This document shows positions 5,858 to 7,915 of a stretch of DNA of 7,915 bases, piece by piece. The position numbers and the translations under genes were made by a program. The notes beneath the pieces were generated by a model, which worked only from the letters and a program-made list of their open reading frames with translations, searched no databases and was not told the DNA's origin. The stretch is from an uncultured Lachnospiraceae bacterium. Its GTDB lineage: Bacteria; Bacillota; Clostridia; Lachnospirales; Lachnospiraceae. Each line of letters begins with the position of its first letter. Position 1 is the first letter of the stretch. Location: assembly GCA_910588895.1 (NCBI GenBank), contig CAJUSS010000155.1, positions 1 through 7,915 of the forward strand, written 5' to 3'.

Positions 5858-6085
5858 ATGGATTCTCTGAAATATGTGATCGGCGTTATCGCGATGGCTC
5901 TGGGGCTGGGGCTCATCTGCGCGGTCATCTGGGTCCTGCTCTTCGGGATCCCGAAAGGTTCTATGGATGGCGGGACATTGGTGCAGGATATGCAGCCATT
6001 GCGGCAGGAGATGGGGGATATGGCAAAGAAGATGGGGAACCTGGCGCAGGAGCAGATGGGTCTGCTGAAAGGCGGCAGGATGTGA
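5858..6085 (+). CDS. small single-pass membrane protein at the head of the spoVA operon (75 aa)
   Basis: A 75-residue protein with AGAAGG at 5844-5849, eight bases before the ATG; a GTG at 5849 in the same frame overlaps that site and is less likely. Residues 6-31 form one long hydrophobic helix (YVIGVIAMALGLGLICAVIW and onwards). After a short Gly-rich linker, residues 41-62 show a clean heptad pattern with hydrophobic residues at 41, 45, 48, 52, 55, 59 and 62 (L, M, L, M, M, M, L), consistent with a methionine-rich coiled coil that could oligomerise. The last codons overlap the start of spoVAA by four bases (ATGTGA). I do not recognise a family, and B. subtilis spoVA has no counterpart at this place. 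The position behind a probable sigma-G promoter suggests forespore expression and a role linked to the SpoVA complex; this is inference. Confidence 0.8.
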   Translation: MDSLKYVIGVIAMALGLGLICAVIWVLLFGIPKGSMDGGTLVQDMQPLRQEMGDMAKKMGNLAQEQMGLLKGGRM

Positions 6086-6804
6086 GCGGGCAGAGCAGCA
6101 GTGCCGAAAATGGGCAGAGCGGTCCTGCCGGGAACGGGCAGAGCAGCAGTGCCAAAAAACCGGCAGAAAGGTCCGGCAATAGCAAGCAGGTTTATCTAAA
6201 AGTGGCCCAGATCACGGAGGTCCAGTCCCAGGATGTGTTTTTGAAGGATGTGGCAAAGGTGACCTGCAAAGACCAGGTCCTTTTAAGTAAATGCAACAGC
6301 CTGAAGATCAAAAAGATCCGGGAAAAAAAGCAGATGCGCTATGTGGAGGATGTATTAGACATCATCGACCAGATCAGCCAGCTGGACCCGGAGGCACAGG
6401 TGGACAATGTGGGGGAGATCGATTACATCATCGACTACCGCCCGCCCCAGCCATCCAAGGTCCTGTGGCAATGGTGTAAGACGATCTTTGTCTGCATCAC
6501 CTGTTTTTGTGGGGCGGCCTTTGCGATCATGACGTTTAATAATGACGCGGATGTGCCGGCTCTCTTTAAGGAGCTGTATCGGCTGGTGCTCGGGCAGGAG
6601 GCGGGAGGTCCCACGGTCCTGGAGGCTTCCTATTCCATAGGGCTGGCGGTCGGGATCCTGCTCTTTTTTAACCACTTTGCGAAATGGAAGCTGACCACTG
6701 ACCCAACGCCGCTGGAGGTGGAGATGCGGACCTACGAGGACGATATCTGCAAGACCTTGATCCAAAATGAGGGCAGGAAGGAGACCAAGGTGGATATCCA
6801 GTGA
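6082..6804 (+). CDS. spoVAA: stage V sporulation protein AA with repeat-bearing N-terminal extension
   Basis: A 240-residue SpoVAA; the B. subtilis protein has about 206. It belongs to the forespore inner-membrane SpoVA system for calcium-dipicolinate transport. The conserved part begins near residue 36 (QVYLKVAQITEVQSQDVFLK). Two membrane segments follow at about 132-152 (CKTIFVCITCFCGAAFAIMT) and 183-199 (SYSIGLAVGILLFFNHF), then the typical DPTPLEVEMRTYEDD tail. The start is GTG at 6082, four bases inside the previous gene, with GAAAGG at 6067-6072 as ribosome binding site. The frame stays open further upstream, but only as the shadow of the previous gene, and no ATG occurs before residue 85. 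Residues 3-26 are three octapeptide repeats (GQSSSAEN, GQSGPAGN, GQSSSAKK), a hydrophilic extension not seen in B. subtilis SpoVAA. Confidence 0.93.
   Translation: MSGQSSSAENGQSGPAGNGQSSSAKKPAERSGNSKQVYLKVAQITEVQSQDVFLKDVAKVTCKDQVLLSKCNSLKIKKIREKKQMRYVEDVLDIIDQISQLDPEAQVDNVGEIDYIIDYRPPQPSKVLWQWCKTIFVCITCFCGAAFAIMTFNNDADVPALFKELYRLVLGQEAGGPTVLEASYSIGLAVGILLFFNHFAKWKLTTDPTPLEVEMRTYEDDICKTLIQNEGRKETKVDIQ
6088..6159 (+). repeat. three 24-bp tandem repeats in the 5' end of spoVAA
   Basis: Units start at 6088, 6112 and 6136. Units 1 and 3 share 21 of 24 bases, including GGGCAGAGCAGCAGTGCC; unit 2 keeps GGGCAGAGC and a GCC at the same phase but differs in the rest. Being 24 bases long, each unit adds exactly eight codons and keeps the frame. 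It encodes a Gly-Gln-Ser-rich flexible stretch and could vary in copy number between strains. Confidence 0.85.
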
Positions 6805-6823
6805 GGGAAGGAAGACGTGAGGT

Positions 6824-7267
6824 ATGGTGTTGGAGTATAAGATCTTGCTTTTGGGACTATTTGGCCTGGCGGCAGGTGGGATCGTGGCGGCCGGTATCTT
6901 CGCTTTTCTGGTGATCATCGGCGTATTTCCGCGGCTGATCGGAAAGACAAAGACCAGAGGGGATATCCTCCTCTATGAGACGCTGATCGTGGCGGGGGGT
7001 ATCCTGGGGAACATCCTGGACCTGTATGAGTTTCCCGTCCCTGTGGGAGCGGTGCTGGGCAATGCCCTTCTCCTTGTCTTCGGAGCTGCCTCCGGGATCT
7101 TTGTGGGATGTCTGGTCATGTCATTGGCCGAGACATTGGACACATTGCCGGTGATCACACGGCGGATCCATCTGGCGGTGGGGCTGCAGTATGTCATCCT
7201 GGCGGTGGCCTTGGGGAAGCTGACCGGCTCGCTGCTCTATTTTTGGAACGGGATCGGGAGCCAGTAG
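6824..7267 (+). CDS. spoVAB: stage V sporulation protein AB
   Basis: An integral membrane protein of 147 residues (141 in B. subtilis), a subunit of the SpoVA dipicolinate channel in the forespore inner membrane. Hydrophobic segments lie at about 7-34, 49-66, 75-100 and 116-140. Family features include the Gly-rich first helix ending in GVFPRLIGKTKT, the SGIFVGCLVMSLAETLDTLP segment at about 90-109, ITRRIHL, and VALGKLTGSLLYF near the end. The ATG follows spoVAA by 19 bases, with AAGGAAG at 6808-6814 nine bases upstream. The next gene starts 161 bases later, an unusually long gap for this operon. Confidence 0.93.
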   Translation: MVLEYKILLLGLFGLAAGGIVAAGIFAFLVIIGVFPRLIGKTKTRGDILLYETLIVAGGILGNILDLYEFPVPVGAVLGNALLLVFGAASGIFVGCLVMSLAETLDTLPVITRRIHLAVGLQYVILAVALGKLTGSLLYFWNGIGSQ

Positions 7268-7278
7268 AGCCGGTCAGC

Positions 7279-7407
7279 ATGATCGGATGCCCTGCAGCAA
7301 GCTGTGGGGCATGCCCACAGGGCGCCTGGCACGGCACTTTACCGAAGGCATGCAGGGCATGCGCATTGCTTATGGGGATACAGAAAAAATACACAGAACC
7401 TGTGTAA
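7279..7407 (+). CDS. possible Cys-rich micropeptide (42 aa) between spoVAB and spoVAC
   Basis: An ATG at 7279 opens a 42-codon frame starting MIGCPAASCGACPQG and ending KKYTEPV. It has five cysteines at 4, 9, 12, 25 and 28, giving two CxxC pairs separated by 12 residues, a spacing that could bind a metal such as zinc. There is no good ribosome binding site: GGGAG at 7256-7260 is too far from the ATG. The same bases form strong inverted repeats, and the GCATGC words that make them also spell the Ala-Cys pairs, so the peptide may be a side effect of an RNA structure, or the reverse. Treat as tentative. Confidence 0.25.
   Translation: MIGCPAASCGACPQGAWHGTLPKACRACALLMGIQKKYTEPV
7287..7360 (+). 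repeat. nested inverted repeats able to form a three-way RNA junction
   Basis: An outer stem pairs ATGCCCTGCA (7287-7296) with TGCAGGGCAT (7351-7360), ten perfect pairs. Inside it, CTGTGGG (7302-7308) pairs with CCCACAG (7314-7320) around a five-base loop. A weaker third arm can form from GCCT (7324-7327) with AGGC (7346-7349), then CGG (7332-7334) with CCG (7342-7344). GGCATGC also occurs three times, at 7308, 7347 and 7356. No T tract follows, so it is not a terminator. It lies in the spacer between spoVAB and spoVAC and could be an intercistronic structured RNA. Confidence 0.5.
7384..7406 (-). terminator. possible minus-strand terminator, or hairpin before the spoVAC ribosome binding site
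   Basis: TACACAG (7390-7396) and CTGTGTA (7400-7406) form seven perfect pairs around a three-base AAC loop. Six A bases at 7384-7389 directly precede it, so on the minus strand the hairpin is followed by six T, the layout of a Rho-independent terminator. On the plus strand it sits ten bases before GGAGG of spoVAC and could affect its translation or mRNA stability. No minus-strand gene is visible nearby that would need a terminator. Confidence 0.4.
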
Positions 7408-7428
7408 GATGGCAGTGGAGGAGTACAG

Positions 7429-7884
7429 ATGGAGATCAAAAAGAACGAGTATGGCGCTTATGTGAAGGAAGTGACCCCGGTCAATAACCTGTGGATGGAT
7501 ATGGGAAAGGCCTTTCTGATCGGAGGGCTGATCTGCCTGGCGGGACAGGCCATCACAAACGGACTGGCAGATGGAATGGGGATGGAAAAGGAGGCCGCAT
7601 CGGCCTGGACGTCCATCGCCTTGATCGCGGCCAGCATCCTGGCCACCGGGTTCAACTGGTACCCGAGCCTGGTGAAGTTCGGCGGCGCCGGAGCGCTGGT
7701 GCCGATCACCGGTTTTGCCAATTCGGTGGTAGCGCCGGCGATCGAGTATAAGACGGAGGGCCAGGTATTTGGAGTGGGATGTAAGATCTTTACTATTGCG
7801 GGGCCGGTGATCCTGTATGGGATTTTGGCAAGCTGGGTACTTGGAGTGATCTATTGGATCGGGGGAGTGATGGGAGTTATTTGA
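7429..7884 (+). CDS. spoVAC: stage V sporulation protein AC
   Basis: A membrane protein of 151 residues, a core and widely conserved subunit of the SpoVA dipicolinate channel; the B. subtilis protein behaves as a mechanosensitive channel. Hydrophobic segments lie at about 26-46, 58-75, 84-104 and 117-150. The family's highly conserved stretch FGGAGALVPITGFANSVV with PAIEYKTEG behind it is complete at about 84-110, followed by VFGVGCKIFTIAGPVILYG. GGAGGAG at 7417-7423 is five bases before the ATG, a strong ribosome binding site. The stop codon falls 31 bases before the right edge; spoVAD would be expected next, and its beginning is not in the window. Confidence 0.96.
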   Translation: MEIKKNEYGAYVKEVTPVNNLWMDMGKAFLIGGLICLAGQAITNGLADGMGMEKEAASAWTSIALIAASILATGFNWYPSLVKFGGAGALVPITGFANSVVAPAIEYKTEGQVFGVGCKIFTIAGPVILYGILASWVLGVIYWIGGVMGVI

Positions 7885-7915
7885 GGAATAGATGGGAAAG
7901 TAAAAAATTAATTTT

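Noticed and set aside
5851..6081. Longer spoVAA beginning at GTG 5851
   Set aside because: The added 77 residues are the out-of-frame shadow of the small membrane protein, the start overlaps that gene's ribosome binding site spacing, and GTG 6082 has its own site and coupling overlap.
6355..6918. Minus-strand open frame of 187 codons opposite spoVAA and spoVAB
   Set aside because: It lies fully across two clear spoVA genes, has no domain, and is a codon-bias shadow.

Overview
The window is a solid block of plus-strand genes from an endospore-forming Firmicute. The gene content (valS, then the spoIIA operon running directly into the spoVA operon), the fairly GC-rich coding sequence and the Shine-Dalgarno sites of GGAGG type suggest a member of the class Clostridia, plausibly Lachnospiraceae. 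I cannot name a genus from sequence alone.

Region 1 (1-2253) is housekeeping: the C-terminal half of valyl-tRNA synthetase (valS, cut by the left window edge), followed after 39 bases by a ten-helix EamA/DMT-type transporter. Region 2 (2254-4147) starts with a probable sigma-A promoter. It then carries a 46-residue acidic protein of unknown function and a 434-residue membrane-anchored protein that appears to have TPR modules on both sides of the membrane. It ends in a clear Rho-independent terminator. Region 3 (4148-5726) is the spoIIA operon: SpoIIAA (anti-anti-sigma factor), SpoIIAB (anti-sigma factor and kinase) and sigma-F, the switch that starts forespore-specific transcription.

Region 4 (5727-7915) is the spoVA operon. 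It is preceded by a good match to a forespore sigma-G promoter and a short tandem direct repeat. It begins with a 75-residue single-pass membrane protein that is not part of the Bacillus subtilis spoVA operon. This is followed, translationally coupled, by SpoVAA with an unusual octapeptide-repeat N-terminus, then SpoVAB and SpoVAC. The operon probably continues with spoVAD past the right edge; the last 31 bases contain no gene I can support. SpoVA proteins form the inner-membrane machinery that moves calcium-dipicolinate into the forespore and releases it during germination.

The flow is therefore: sigma-F is made and held by SpoIIAB, released by SpoIIAA, starts forespore gene expression, and later sigma-G drives the adjacent spoVA genes. 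The most interesting less-described elements are the extra small membrane protein at the head of spoVA, the 24-base tandem repeat at the start of spoVAA, a strongly structured spoVAB-spoVAC spacer that also encodes a possible Cys-rich micropeptide, a two-sided TPR protein, and a marked excess of GATC, including a non-coding cluster around the spoVA promoter. No stretch longer than 300 bases lacks a gene.
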